Source of the DNA: CAZSSM01 sp964609385 | Lineage (GTDB): Bacteria; Planctomycetota; Planctomycetia; Isosphaerales; Isosphaeraceae | Direction of reading: 5' to 3' | Length of the DNA: 36,447 nucleotides | Assembly (NCBI GenBank): GCA_964609385.1 | Contig: CAZSSM010000069.1 | Span: forward strand, 1-36,447 | In this document: one piece after another, positions 22,479 through 31,565 of the stretch | Position numbering within the stretch: position 1 is the first letter of the stretch | Layout of the letters: each line of letters opens with the position of its first letter | Notes under the pieces: generated by a model | Seen by the model: the letters and a program-made list of their open reading frames with translations, nothing else | What the model was told of the DNA's origin: nothing | Databases searched by the model: none | Made by a program: the position numbers and the translations under genes

Positions 22479-25106
22479 TCAGTTGTCTGCCTGAACGACG
22501 GCCAGTCGGAACCCGAGGCGCGCGCTCCGCTCCAATGGCCAGGCCCAGTCCCGGTAGGCCGAGCGGGCGTTCCGCGCGAACCCGAACCAGGATCCGCCGC
22601 GAGCCACACGCTTGGTACCCGTCCGCGCGCCCTGGGGATCCGACTCCGGAGAATGGGCGTAATACTCTCGGCCATACCAATCCCAGCACCATTCTCTCAC
22701 ATTTCCGTGCATATCAAAGAGACCCCATCTGTTAGGAGCATAGGAGCCCACGGGAGTCGGCCGGTCGAGGTTCGGGCCCTTCTCCGCCCCATTGTAGGGG
22801 AGGTTCCCGTCACAGTTCGCCTCATGGCTGCCCAAACGGATCCCGAACGCCATCGCCGTGGTCGTCCCCGCGCGACAGGCGTATTCCCATTGAGCCTCCG
22901 TTGGCAGACCGTACGTCCAGTCGGAAGGGAGCCAGCCCGAGTTGCGGTCGCGCTCGGTCAATCGGCGGCAGAAATCGACCGCCTCCTCCCACGAGACGCT
23001 CTCCACGGGGAACCGATCGGTCGAGAATCGCCTGACTTTTTCCTTCCCGAAACCGGAGGGCGAAAACTTACTGGGGTTGGTCCCCATCACGGCCTCATAC
23101 TCGGCTTGAGTCACCGGGAACTGGCCCAACCAGAACCCCTGCGTCAACGTGACCTGGTGCGGGAATTCGTCATCCCGTCGATCCGGCTCATCCTCCGGGC
23201 TGCCCATCAAGAACGTCCCCGGAGGACACCAACAAAACGGGATCTCCAAGCTATTGTCGGACCACACCTGACCGGCCTGGATCCCGTCGTCGAACCAGAT
23301 CGCTTCCGAGGGCAGGGGAGGTGGGACCATGCCCGCGTGCGGCTGGGACGTTGACGTGGCTTCCGAAGGCAAAGGAGGAGGAACCGCGTTCGGACGGGAC
23401 GTCGGTTCCGAAGGCAGGGGAGGAGGGACCGGGGTCGGCTGGGACTCCGGCGTTGATGGTTGCTGCAGGGGCCTCGGCTTGGTCTCGGAGGTCTGGAGGG
23501 CCTCGAGACAGGCGTCGCGGAATTCGACGGCGCTCTCGGGTCGTGTCTTGGGGTTGTTGGCCAGGGAGCGTCGGAGGAGATCACGGAACCGCGCGTCGAC
23601 CAGATCGGGGTCGAAATGATCGACCTGGCGCGAATCCTCGTGGTCATACGCCAACGCGTGGTAGCAGGTCGCCGCCAGGCCATAGACGTCGGTCCGCGCA
23701 TCGCAACGCCCCCAACGCAGTTGCTCCGGCGCGGCGAACTGCGAGGAATACCCTCCCGCCTCGGCCGGTTCCGAGCCCAGCCGAGCCAAGCCGAAGTCGA
23801 TTACGACCGCCGCGTTGTCTGCGTCACGCACCAGAATGTTCGTCGGCGTCACGTCGCCATGGACCACACCCCGGCTATGGGCGTGAGCCAACCCTTCGGC
23901 AGCGAGCAAGATGATCTGGATGCGGTCGTCCTTCGACAAGTCTCCGCGCCGGAGACGTGTCTCCAGCTTGACACCTGCGATCAGATCCATCGTGAAGTAG
24001 AAGCAGTCCAGACCGCGATCGAACCAGTGGTGCCGGACCGTCGCCAAGTTCGGATGGTCGCCCAACCAGTGCATGGCCTGGATCTCGGCCTCGAACCGTT
24101 CCTCGAACCGGGGGTCGGTCGAGAGTTCCGGATGGATCACCTTCAAGGCGACGACCTCGCCGTTGTCCCGACGCGCCCGCCAAACCTGGCCCATCCCGCC
24201 TCGACCCAGCAGCTCCTCCAAGGTCCAGGCCCGGCCGACGACCTGACCCACCTCCAACACGAACTCGGAACGGGGCGAAGGACCTCGGCTCAACGTGCGC
24301 GTGGCGCGGGTGACCCGATCGCGCAAGGCGACCAGGTCGCCGTCGTCGGGTCGGAGTTGGACCGCCTGCTCCAAGGCGTCATCGACCTCGCGCCACTGTT
24401 GCTGGACCGCCTGAGCCGAGGCCAAGCCGACGTGCACCGCCGCCGAATCGGGCTGCGCGTCACGGAGCTGTGCGAAGCCCGTGCGGGCCGCGTCAGGATC
24501 ACCCTCCAGCAGCGCCCGGCCAGAGTCTCGGAACTGCCGGAGCCGTTCGCCGAAGGTCCCGTTGCCGATCTGGGCACCGCGGAGCTCCTCGATGAACGGC
24601 ACGATGCTTTCGACACGCTTCAAGAGCAAAAGCATGTCCCCCTGCATCTCCAGGGACAGCCCGATCCCATCCAGGATTTCGCGGTGACGCGTCTCGACTT
24701 GCTCGAAACCGTCGGCGGTGATCGTGTGAATCTCGCCCAGCGCCTCCAGGCAGCGGGCATCCGACTCCAGGTGCGTCTCCAGGATCTGCTGGGCCACTTC
24801 GGGCAGATGTTCTAGCCGCGAGACGGTGAGGACCAGCGTTTCCATTCGCTCGTTGACGACCCCGAGAACCGACTCGATTCGCGCGAAGTCCTCGGCTGAG
24901 ACGTCCAGACCACCGGCCCGAGCGCCCTGGATATCGAACTCGTCGCAGGCCGACTCGTGGGCCAGCCCGATCAAGTCGTTGCAGAGCTTGGCCATCGGCG
25001 GGGGCAACAGATAAGGCAGCACCGTCTCGGCGGCGAACCTCGCGGCGCTCCCGTACCGCTTGACGAACGTGAGGAACGGGCCCGGCCCGGAGGCGTTCAC
25101 GGTCAT
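22479..25106 (-). CDS. Ser/Thr protein kinase fused to FGE-sulfatase domain
   Basis: 875 aa. Order: an unusual helical N-terminal domain (1-180), a TPR-like pair (about 195-260), a Hanks kinase (290-545), a Pro-rich linker, and an FGE/SUMF1-like domain (625-872). Kinase motifs: glycine loop LLGRGGMGQVWRA (Gly 301-306), K322 in VALKVIHP, HGDVTPTN (416-423; HGD in place of HRD, Thr where Lys is usual), DFG at 437-439, APE at 459-461. The linker has three PPPLPSE copies (561, 576, 595), likely expanded by duplication. FGE motifs: FCWCPPGTFLMGSP, LGQFPVTQAEYEAVMG, RLTERDRNSGWLPSDWTYGL, WGLFDMHGNVREWCWDWYG, VARGGSWFGFA. It is a paralogue of the truncated locus at 3-1488. The FGE part may act as a sensor or substrate-binding module. 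Confidence 0.93.
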   Translation of the reverse strand: MTVNASGPGPFLTFVKRYGSAARFAAETVLPYLLPPPMAKLCNDLIGLAHESACDEFDIQGARAGGLDVSAEDFARIESVLGVVNERMETLVLTVSRLEHLPEVAQQILETHLESDARCLEALGEIHTITADGFEQVETRHREILDGIGLSLEMQGDMLLLLKRVESIVPFIEELRGAQIGNGTFGERLRQFRDSGRALLEGDPDAARTGFAQLRDAQPDSAAVHVGLASAQAVQQQWREVDDALEQAVQLRPDDGDLVALRDRVTRATRTLSRGPSPRSEFVLEVGQVVGRAWTLEELLGRGGMGQVWRARRDNGEVVALKVIHPELSTDPRFEERFEAEIQAMHWLGDHPNLATVRHHWFDRGLDCFYFTMDLIAGVKLETRLRRGDLSKDDRIQIILLAAEGLAHAHSRGVVHGDVTPTNILVRDADNAAVVIDFGLARLGSEPAEAGGYSSQFAAPEQLRWGRCDARTDVYGLAATCYHALAYDHEDSRQVDHFDPDLVDARFRDLLRRSLANNPKTRPESAVEFRDACLEALQTSETKPRPLQQPSTPESQPTPVPPPLPSEPTSRPNAVPPPLPSEATSTSQPHAGMVPPPLPSEAIWFDDGIQAGQVWSDNSLEIPFCWCPPGTFLMGSPEDEPDRRDDEFPHQVTLTQGFWLGQFPVTQAEYEAVMGTNPSKFSPSGFGKEKVRRFSTDRFPVESVSWEEAVDFCRRLTERDRNSGWLPSDWTYGLPTEAQWEYACRAGTTTAMAFGIRLGSHEANCDGNLPYNGAEKGPNLDRPTPVGSYAPNRWGLFDMHGNVREWCWDWYGREYYAHSPESDPQGARTGTKRVARGGSWFGFARNARSAYRDWAWPLERSARLGFRLAVVQADN

Positions 25107-25349
25107 CGCGCACAGGCTCCCTGGGACACGAACGGATTCGCCCCATTCTTATCCCATCGCAACCAATACGGACAGCCCGGAATCGGCACGGGTGAGCAGA
25201 TCAACAGTCCTGACCTGCAGGGGGCGGTGCGGACGCCGGGAATCGGCCAATCGGTCGCTCGATCGACCCATCTTCGGAACCCGCATCTTCAGACCGGTCC
25301 AAACCCTTCAGAATATCGCTTCAATTACTTGATGACTTCTTAAGAAATT

Positions 25350-26327
25350 TTAATTCTTCAGGGGATGCTTTTGGAAGAATTCCCACATCATATCGTTGGC
25401 CGAGATGTTCTGCGTGGATGTCCCCAAGAATTGAAAGGGCTGTTGACCTGGCCAAGTATGGCCGCCGCCCTCGATGATCACGAGCACGACCTCGGCCCCG
25501 TCGCGACCTCCGCCGTAGGTCTTGCGGACAATGCGTGTGCCGTCTCCGGCCTGGTCAGGGATCCCGGTGACCTGTGGTTGCTCGTCGCAGCCGTTGGCGG
25601 CCACCCAGTTTCGGATCGAATGGTCGACCGAGTACAAGACGGTCGGCCGCGGTCGGCCCCCGAGCGTTCGACCCCGCCCCCCTTCAAAGGGTGCGAATTC
25701 GTCGTCGGTGCCATGAAAATGGATCACGGGGACCGGCCGGGTCGGCTCACAAGTCTCGGTGCCCATCAGCCCGCCGATCGGCGCGATGGCGGCGATCCGG
25801 TCGGACAGCTTGGAAGCGAGGTAGTAGGTGACGACCGCGCCATTGGAGAAACCGGTCGCGTAGACTCGGTCGGCATCGACGTGGGCCACCGTCGATAGGT
25901 CGTCGAGCAACACCCGGACGAACGCGACCTCGTCGACATCGTTGTTCATCGCGTAGCCGCAACAGTTGCCGCCGTTGAAGGTCAAGAGCCGGTTCGGGAA
26001 CCGACCGGTGCCGGCCGGATAGACCACGAGGAACCCCGCCTCATCGGACTTCGCGTTCAAGCCGCTGAGCCGGGCCATGCTGGCGGGATTGCCGCCGCCC
26101 CCGTGGAAGGCGAGGACCACCGGCATCGGCCGGTTCAAATGATCGCTTGGCGGGACATGGATCAGGTAGCTCCGCTCCCGATCTCCGACTTGGACCGTCC
26201 TCATGTGATCGCCCGGTCCGAGCGCGTCCGGATCATCATTGGCCGACGAGAAGACCGACGGGATCAGGATCGACAGACCGACCACGGCCCAGAGCGGGGC
26301 CGCAAGCCCTCGGATTTCATGTGTCAT
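25350..26327 (-). CDS. Secreted PHB-depolymerase/feruloyl-esterase-like hydrolase
   Basis: 325 aa from ATG 26327 (MTHEIRGLAA), with GGAG nine bases upstream. A signal peptide is followed by an alpha/beta-hydrolase of the COG3509 (LpqC/PHB depolymerase) type: oxyanion region VVLAFHGGGGNPASMARLSG, nucleophile elbow ATGFSNGAVV (S161), acid HGTDDE (about 208-209) and GGGHTWPG (His 290). CCGYAMNNDVDEVAF is typical of the family. The substrate could be a polyester, feruloylated polysaccharide or another ester. It is the third gene of a minus-strand set after the ECF sigma factor and the kinase, 163 nt from the kinase, so a shared transcript is possible. Confidence 0.88.
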   Translation of the reverse strand: MTHEIRGLAAPLWAVVGLSILIPSVFSSANDDPDALGPGDHMRTVQVGDRERSYLIHVPPSDHLNRPMPVVLAFHGGGGNPASMARLSGLNAKSDEAGFLVVYPAGTGRFPNRLLTFNGGNCCGYAMNNDVDEVAFVRVLLDDLSTVAHVDADRVYATGFSNGAVVTYYLASKLSDRIAAIAPIGGLMGTETCEPTRPVPVIHFHGTDDEFAPFEGGRGRTLGGRPRPTVLYSVDHSIRNWVAANGCDEQPQVTGIPDQAGDGTRIVRKTYGGGRDGAEVVLVIIEGGGHTWPGQQPFQFLGTSTQNISANDMMWEFFQKHPLKN

Positions 26328-26490
26328 CGGAGAAATCTCCGGAACTCGGGCGCACGAAACGAACGGCTCGATCGTCCTGCGTCCGACACAAAGGGAAGGG
26401 GAAGAAGTCGCCGCGACCGAGAAGGTCCGACGCAATCTTCAACCCCTCAAACACACGATAGTTCCGGATCAGCAAGCCAAAAGATACTCC

Positions 26491-28389
26491 TCAGGAGAGC
26501 GATCGCGACTGCGACGTGAGGCTGCGGATTCGCCCTTCGGAGAAGCGGTTGAGGGCCTGGACGCGTCGGACCATGGCGGCGGTGATGGCCGTCTGAGTGA
26601 TCAATGCGATGAGGACCTGGATCTGATAGCGGTGTGGCGGTCGCCCTTGGAGCGCATCGAGCCCGACGAGGCCGAGGAACGCCGCGATGGCGATGCCGCC
26701 GGTGGACCAGACGGTCCGGGGACGATACCAAAACCCGGAGCTGGCGATCAGAACGGCGTAGGCGATCACCAACGGACTCCGCGCCGGGTCAACGGTCAAC
26801 ATCAGCACGGCGGTAAAGAGGGTCAAGTCGGTCGCCTGCCAGAGGGTCCGGATCCACTCGGCATCGCGGAAGCGGGGAAAGAGCCGCTGGTAGATCGCCG
26901 AGGCGAACACCCAGAGGAGGATGAAAGCCTGCACGCCCAACCGCGCCGACAGGGACGAGAGCCCCGGCAGCGTCTCGCCGACCTCGACCGCCCCCGACGC
27001 ACCGAACGTCATCGGAAACGTCCAGAGGACCAACGAGCAGGCCAAGCCCGCCGCCGCACGCGCTGCCAGGGCCGGCTCGCGACGCATCCAGCGGTGAATC
27101 TGGTGGATCGGACCTAGAGCGGTTTGGTGCGTCAACGGTTCTCCGAGCAAGAAGTTCGTCAAATCCTCAACCAATTCGTCGGCGGACTCGTAACGGTTGA
27201 CGGGATCTTTCTCTAAGCACTTCAGGCAGATCTGCTCGAGTTCGCGGGGGATGTCGGGATTGATCTGACGGGGGTTGGTGGGCTCGGAGTCGAGGATGAG
27301 GATCCGGGTCTCGGCCACGGTGGCGCCTTGGAAGGGGCGGCGCCCGGTCAGGAGTTCATAGAGGATCACGCCGAGGCTGTAGATATCGCTGGCGAAGCCG
27401 ACCTCGGCGCGCTGGGAGTCGGCCTGTTCGGGGGCCATGTAGGGGATCGTCCCGATCAGCCGACCCACTTCAGCGTGCCTCGAGGCCGGTTCGAGGATCC
27501 GAGCTAAGCCGAAGTCGGCCACGTGCGGCTCGTCGCGCTCGTCGAGCAGGATATTGGCCGGCTTCAGGTCGCAATGGACCAGCCGACGCTCGTGCAGCGC
27601 CGCCACGGCGCGGGCGATGGTCCGGACCACCTCGGCGGCGCGTCGCGGCTCGAATCGTCCCAGCCGACGTAACTGGTGGGCGAGATTGCCCCCTTTGTAG
27701 TAGGGCATCGCGTAGTAGAACCGCCCGCCGTCGTCGCCCGAATCGAGGATCGGCACAACGTGCGGGACTTCCAGGGTGGCCATCGCCCGCGCCTCGCGAA
27801 CGAACTGCGCGATCGCCTCGGCCGAGCGCAGATGGCCGGCCAAGATCATCTTGACGGCCACCTCGCGCGAAACCAGGCCGTCCTGACGCGCCCGGTAGAC
27901 CACACCCATCCCGCCTGCACCCAGCCGATCGATCAGCCAGTAGTTGCCCAACGGACCATCGACCGGGTCGTCCTCGGCCTCCGAGTCGCCGGCCCGATCC
28001 CGGTCGTGGTGGTAGGTGATCGTCAGGGTAGTTTGGCGCGGGAGGCAGCGGGTCCGGAACGGGCTCGGCTCGTCGAGGGATGGGGCAGGGGGCGTGACGC
28101 GGGCACCCAGGACGGGGGTGAGGTCGAGGGCCTCGGCGATCAGGTCGGCGAACTCGGGCGCCCAGCCTCGATAGTCGAGGACCTCAGGCTGCTCGCCGGC
28201 GGCGCGTCGGAGCTCGACCTCCTGCCGGATCAGCTCGGCGAAGACCGGTCGGCGATGCGACGGGGCCAACCCCTCCAGGTACGAAGCGAACCCGGGTCGA
28301 CGCCCAGCGCGGAAGTCGGACTCGAACCGGTCGGCGATCGTGTCGACGATCTCCGCGACGGCGGGCGAGGACGGGGGGTCGGCGGCCAT
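26491..28389 (-). CDS. Ser/Thr protein kinase with multi-pass membrane C-terminus
   Basis: 632 aa. After a ~145-residue N-terminal region (RFESDFRAGRRPGFASYLEG, typical of planctomycete sigma-linked kinases) comes the kinase: LGAGGMGVVYRARQ (Gly loop 157-162), K180 in VAVKM, LVHCDLKPANILL (HCD at 272-274), ADFGLA (292-294), YMAPEQ (319-321), and DIYSLGVILYELLTGRRPF. From about 445 the chain has roughly six membrane segments and ends in a short Ser/Arg tail, with no extracytoplasmic sensor domain. It lies 159 nt downstream of an ECF sigma factor gene; in Planctomycetes a linked kinase is known to control such sigma factors, so it is a candidate regulator by phosphorylation (inference). Confidence 0.93.
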   Translation of the reverse strand: MAADPPSSPAVAEIVDTIADRFESDFRAGRRPGFASYLEGLAPSHRRPVFAELIRQEVELRRAAGEQPEVLDYRGWAPEFADLIAEALDLTPVLGARVTPPAPSLDEPSPFRTRCLPRQTTLTITYHHDRDRAGDSEAEDDPVDGPLGNYWLIDRLGAGGMGVVYRARQDGLVSREVAVKMILAGHLRSAEAIAQFVREARAMATLEVPHVVPILDSGDDGGRFYYAMPYYKGGNLAHQLRRLGRFEPRRAAEVVRTIARAVAALHERRLVHCDLKPANILLDERDEPHVADFGLARILEPASRHAEVGRLIGTIPYMAPEQADSQRAEVGFASDIYSLGVILYELLTGRRPFQGATVAETRILILDSEPTNPRQINPDIPRELEQICLKCLEKDPVNRYESADELVEDLTNFLLGEPLTHQTALGPIHQIHRWMRREPALAARAAAGLACSLVLWTFPMTFGASGAVEVGETLPGLSSLSARLGVQAFILLWVFASAIYQRLFPRFRDAEWIRTLWQATDLTLFTAVLMLTVDPARSPLVIAYAVLIASSGFWYRPRTVWSTGGIAIAAFLGLVGLDALQGRPPHRYQIQVLIALITQTAITAAMVRRVQALNRFSEGRIRSLTSQSRSLS

Positions 28390-28548
28390 GGGACAGTCGA
28401 CTCGCGGTCGTTAGGGGATGTGCGCGACGAACTCCTGGACAATGCGTTGCCCAGTCGAGATACGCCCACATTTCGCGTTGGATCGTGGGCTTACGTCGGC
28501 AGAGTGCGTTCAAGGTGATGGTGTCGAGGGGTGCGGTTTCGTCGTTGA

Positions 28549-29217
28549 TCAGGCTGGGGGCGAGCACGCCTCGTCGTCCGGCTCGGCGTCGAGTTCGATC
28601 CAGCGCTGGCGGATCAGGTCGAGCTTGCGTTCGACGGTCCGGTCGGTCCGCTCGATCTGCGCGGCGATCTCGTGGTTGGTGTACCCTTCCAGCTTCCGCA
28701 GCGCGATCTGTTGGAGCAGCGGGTCGTCCAGCGCATCGAGCCGGCGTTGCAGGGCCTCGGTGAGGATCTGGGCCTGTTCGGGCGTCGGTTCATCCTCGGC
28801 GAGCCGTTCCAGCGGGTCAAGCGTCGACGCGTCGGCGCCCGAGCAGCCGTTGGCGATCGACTCGCGGCGGACATCACGTTTGTCGCGAGTATGCCGCGCA
28901 GCGACCCCACGCGCCTTTCGTACGGTGATCGCCGCCAGCAGGTTCCAGAGGTCGTCGCGGCTCTGTAGGACGAACGCCCCGTCGCGTTGGCGTTGGTAGA
29001 CGGTCCGGAAGACGCTCTGCAGGACGTCGTATTCGTCGACGCGTCGACGGACCTGGCCACTGAGGTGTCGGCGGGCCAGGCCGAGCAGACGCTCGACGTA
29101 CCGCTGCCAGACGACCTCCGCAGCGCGCTCGCGACGCGACGGGTCGTCGCCCTCCAAGTCTTCGATCATCCGCGTGATCGAGCCGGGCTCGCGCGGGTCG
29201 TCCAGGGATGTGGCCAT
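28549..29217 (-). CDS. ECF-type RNA polymerase sigma factor
   Basis: 222 aa from ATG 29217, chosen because GAGG lies six bases upstream; the frame is open to 29346 but lacks signal. Region 2: ERAAEVVWQRYVERLLGLAR, then RVDEYDVLQSVFRTVYQRQ (core and -10 recognition). Region 4: LQRRLDALDDPLLQQIALRK, LEGYTNHEIAAQIERTDRTV, ERKLDLIRQRWIELD (helix-turn-helix). A long linker follows region 2 (RHTRDKRDVRRESIANGCSG). The downstream membrane kinase makes this a planctomycete ECF-kinase pair; no anti-sigma factor gene is seen. The target promoters cannot be told from the window. Confidence 0.92.
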   Translation of the reverse strand: MATSLDDPREPGSITRMIEDLEGDDPSRRERAAEVVWQRYVERLLGLARRHLSGQVRRRVDEYDVLQSVFRTVYQRQRDGAFVLQSRDDLWNLLAAITVRKARGVAARHTRDKRDVRRESIANGCSGADASTLDPLERLAEDEPTPEQAQILTEALQRRLDALDDPLLQQIALRKLEGYTNHEIAAQIERTDRTVERKLDLIRQRWIELDAEPDDEACSPPA

Positions 29218-29541
29218 CCGCCACCTCGTCGATGAAAAGGCCTCCAACGCTGGGCATCCACGTCCGCCCAGACCGTGGACCATCGGACATGTTGAGCGGC
29301 CCGGACCGTTCGGATCGCCCGCACCCATCGATCTTCGCCGCCGCATCGACTCAATTCAAGGTCACGGCCGACGTTCCGACCGGACTTTTTTCGCGGCCTG
29401 GACCGGTTCTCCCGCCCGCGCCTGGCCTCGACCTCTCTGGCAAAGCCCGGGCGAGCCGACTAGGCTGAAACGCAACGAAAGCCGACACGGGACACCGCCC
29501 GTCCCGAGCCGACGACCGTCCTCAAGCCAGGACCTCCGCAC
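29218..29541. other. Divergent intergenic region (ECF sigma / desaturase)
   Basis: It separates the minus-strand sigma gene and the plus-strand desaturase gene. It should hold both promoters, including any autoregulated ECF promoter, but I found no clear -35/-10 pair and no inverted repeat worth listing. AGGA at 29525-29528 is a plausible ribosome binding site for the desaturase. Confidence 0.4.
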
Positions 29542-30513
29542 ATGACCAGCCTCGCCTCGACGTTCCTGGGCCGCATTCAGCGGGTTGGGGGCCGGATCTA
29601 CTGGCCGTATTTCAGCTTCTTCCTGCTCTTCCACCTGCTGCTCCCCCTGGCGCTGTTGCCCGGCCTGTTCAGTTGGGCGGGCCTGCTGATGATCCCGATC
29701 GGCAACTTCCTCTTCGGCTCGATGGGCATCAACGTGGGCTACCACCGCCTGCTGACCCACCGGGGCTTCAAGTGCCCGCTCTGGCTGGAGCGGACCTTCG
29801 TCGTGCTCGGGCTCTGCTCGCTGGAATCCGGCCCGGGCCACTGGGTCGCGGTCCACCGCAAGCACCACCAGCACTCCGACGACGTGCCCGACCCGCACAG
29901 TCCGCTGGTCGGGTTCCTCTGGAGCCACGTCGGCTGGCTGGTCGTCCGCAACCCCGCGGCGCACAGCCTGGCCTTCTACGACAAGTACGCCCGCGACATC
30001 ATCGCCGACCGCTTCTACGCCCGGCTCCACCGCCACTATCTCTGGTTCTGGATCTGGCTGCTGCACGCCTCGCTGTTCCTGCCCGCCGGCGTCCTGATCG
30101 GCCTGGCCCTGGGTTGGTCGACCGCCGAGTCCCTCCAGTTCGGCGCCAGCTTGTTGGTCTGGGGCGTGATCGTCCGCACCGTTTATGTCTGGCACATCAC
30201 CTGGGCGGTCAACTCGGTGACCCACCTCTGGGGCTACCGCAACTACGAGACCGGCGAGAACAGCCGGAACAACTGGATCGTCGCGCTGCTGACCAACGGC
30301 GAAGGTTGGCACAACAACCACCACGCCGCCCCCCGAGCCGCCGCCCACGGCCACAAGTGGTGGGAACTCGACCTCACCTACCTGACCCTCAAAGCCCTCC
30401 AGAAACTCGGCCTCGTCTGGGACATTGTCGAGCCCAAAGTCCCCGCCCAACGCCGACGCACCTCCCAGGAGCAGACCACCGCCCAACCGGAGCCAACCCC
30501 GTCGGCGGTGTGA
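29542..30513 (+). CDS. Acyl-CoA/acyl-lipid delta-9 type fatty acid desaturase
   Basis: 323 aa integral membrane di-iron enzyme that introduces a double bond into fatty acyl chains. The three histidine boxes are present: HRLLTH (68-73), HRKHHQH (105-111) and HNNHH (257-261). Hydrophobic stretches flank them (FSFFLLFHLLLPLALLPGLF; WIWLLHASLFLPAGVLIGLA). Length and box spacing are normal for the COG1398 family. The C-terminus is a short Pro/Gln-rich tail. The electron donor is not encoded next door. ATG 29542 has AGGA at suitable distance. Probable role: membrane-fluidity control. Confidence 0.94.
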   Translation: MTSLASTFLGRIQRVGGRIYWPYFSFFLLFHLLLPLALLPGLFSWAGLLMIPIGNFLFGSMGINVGYHRLLTHRGFKCPLWLERTFVVLGLCSLESGPGHWVAVHRKHHQHSDDVPDPHSPLVGFLWSHVGWLVVRNPAAHSLAFYDKYARDIIADRFYARLHRHYLWFWIWLLHASLFLPAGVLIGLALGWSTAESLQFGASLLVWGVIVRTVYVWHITWAVNSVTHLWGYRNYETGENSRNNWIVALLTNGEGWHNNHHAAPRAAAHGHKWWELDLTYLTLKALQKLGLVWDIVEPKVPAQRRRTSQEQTTAQPEPTPSAV

Positions 30514-30582
30514 TACTCGAATTTGGACTAGGTCTCCCTTTCACGACCGTTGGTGAACTTGAATGAGCTTCAAACACTTCCA

Positions 30583-30619
30583 CGAGAATGTCGACGCCGT
30601 TATCCTGGTCGTATTCTCG
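30583..30619. promoter_or_regulatory. Possible operator upstream of the TIR gene
   Basis: CGAGAAT (30583-30589) and ATTCTCG (30613-30619) form a perfect 7-bp inverted repeat spaced by 23 nt, 30 nt upstream of ATG 30649. A CATAAT sequence at 30631-30636 may be a -10 element. Evidence is short sequence only. Confidence 0.25.
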
Positions 30620-30648
30620 ATGGAGATGCTCATAATGATAGGTGCTCT

Positions 30649-31565
30649 ATGGCCAAATCGGTCTTCATTAGCTACTCCTGGAAGCAGAAGGACTGGGTCT
30701 GGGACCGGTTGATCCCCGTCCTCAAGGCGGGCGGCTGCGAGGTCCTGTATGACAAGGAAGAGTTCGAAGCGGGACGGAGCGTCATCGGCCAGATGGACGA
30801 GACGCTGGACCGCGCCGAGGTCGTGGTCCTCGTCCTCTCGCCCGACTATCGAAAGAGCGACCGTTGCGAGCACGAGAGGAAGCCCGCGATCCCAACTATG
30901 ATCGAGGGATCACGATCCCGATCGTCCGCGAAGCATGTTCCTTACCGCGATCGATCAAGCAGACAAACCCACTCTACGTCGACCTCAAGAACGATCGGCA
31001 AGTCGATCCGTGGGACAAACTCCTCCAAGCCTGTGGGGCCGACTTGGGAGTGTCCGTCCCGGATTGGCTCAACGCGAGAGATGAGATCCGAGAATCGCTG
31101 TCTCGAAACCAGTCAATCAGCTTAATAGTGACGGGCGGAGAGGGGCTGAAGTGGAGGGAACTCATCGCAGATTTGCGGCGAGAAGCGCCCCTCACCACCA
31201 TGGGGCAAGTGGATTTGACGGATCCCGCAACGTTCGTTCGACCCGGCTTGGTCAGAAAGATCCTGGAAGCATGCGGTCGACCTGCGTCCGTGCCCGACAA
31301 ACCGAATGACTTGCCGAGACTCTCAGAAGTCCTCGAAGCGGCGCCGGGCGCCCGGATCACCCTGACTCGTTTCGACCACGTCGAGCATCGAGCCGACTAT
31401 GAACGGGATTTCTTCACGGCCTTGCGGTATCTCGTCCAAGATGCGCAACGGCTGGTCATCCTCGTCCACTCGAATGCTCCGTTCCAATCATTGCTCCCCG
31501 AAGACCACCCGTTTTCGAGAGATTCCGGCTTCACGATCCCCACTGTCGAATTGCGGAAACGATGA
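30649..31565 (+). pseudogene. TIR-domain protein, frameshifted, with degenerate ATPase-like C-terminus
   Basis: ATG 30649 opens a TIR domain: KSVFISYSWKQKDWVWDRLI, GGCEVLYDKEEFEAGRSVI, VVVLVLSPDYRKSDRCEHE. E76 (codon 30874-30876) is the putative NADase catalytic Glu, in the place of the conserved SxxCxxE. In this frame the protein then turns to nonsense and ends at 31125. A second frame (30864-31565, apparent TTG start) continues the TIR fold directly: EEARDPNYDRGITIPIV, then NPLYVDLKNDR. So a net one-base loss lies near 30877-30882. The remaining ~150 residues follow a STAND/AAA outline without functional Walker motifs (ISLIVTGGEGLKWRELI; ITLTRFDHVEH; LVILVHSNAPFQSLL). Its stop overlaps the next start (ATGA). 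A sequencing error, true decay or frameshifting cannot be told apart. Confidence 0.75.

Noticed and set aside
23460..24815. 451-residue plus-strand frame
   Set aside because: Antisense shadow of the kinase domain, which has all catalytic motifs on the other strand.
25335..25360. AT-rich near-palindrome at the end of the esterase gene
   Set aside because: It overlaps the stop codon and is only a loose AT inverted repeat; too weak to call a terminator.
29362..30486. 374-residue minus-strand frame
   Set aside because: Antisense to the desaturase, which has all three histidine boxes.
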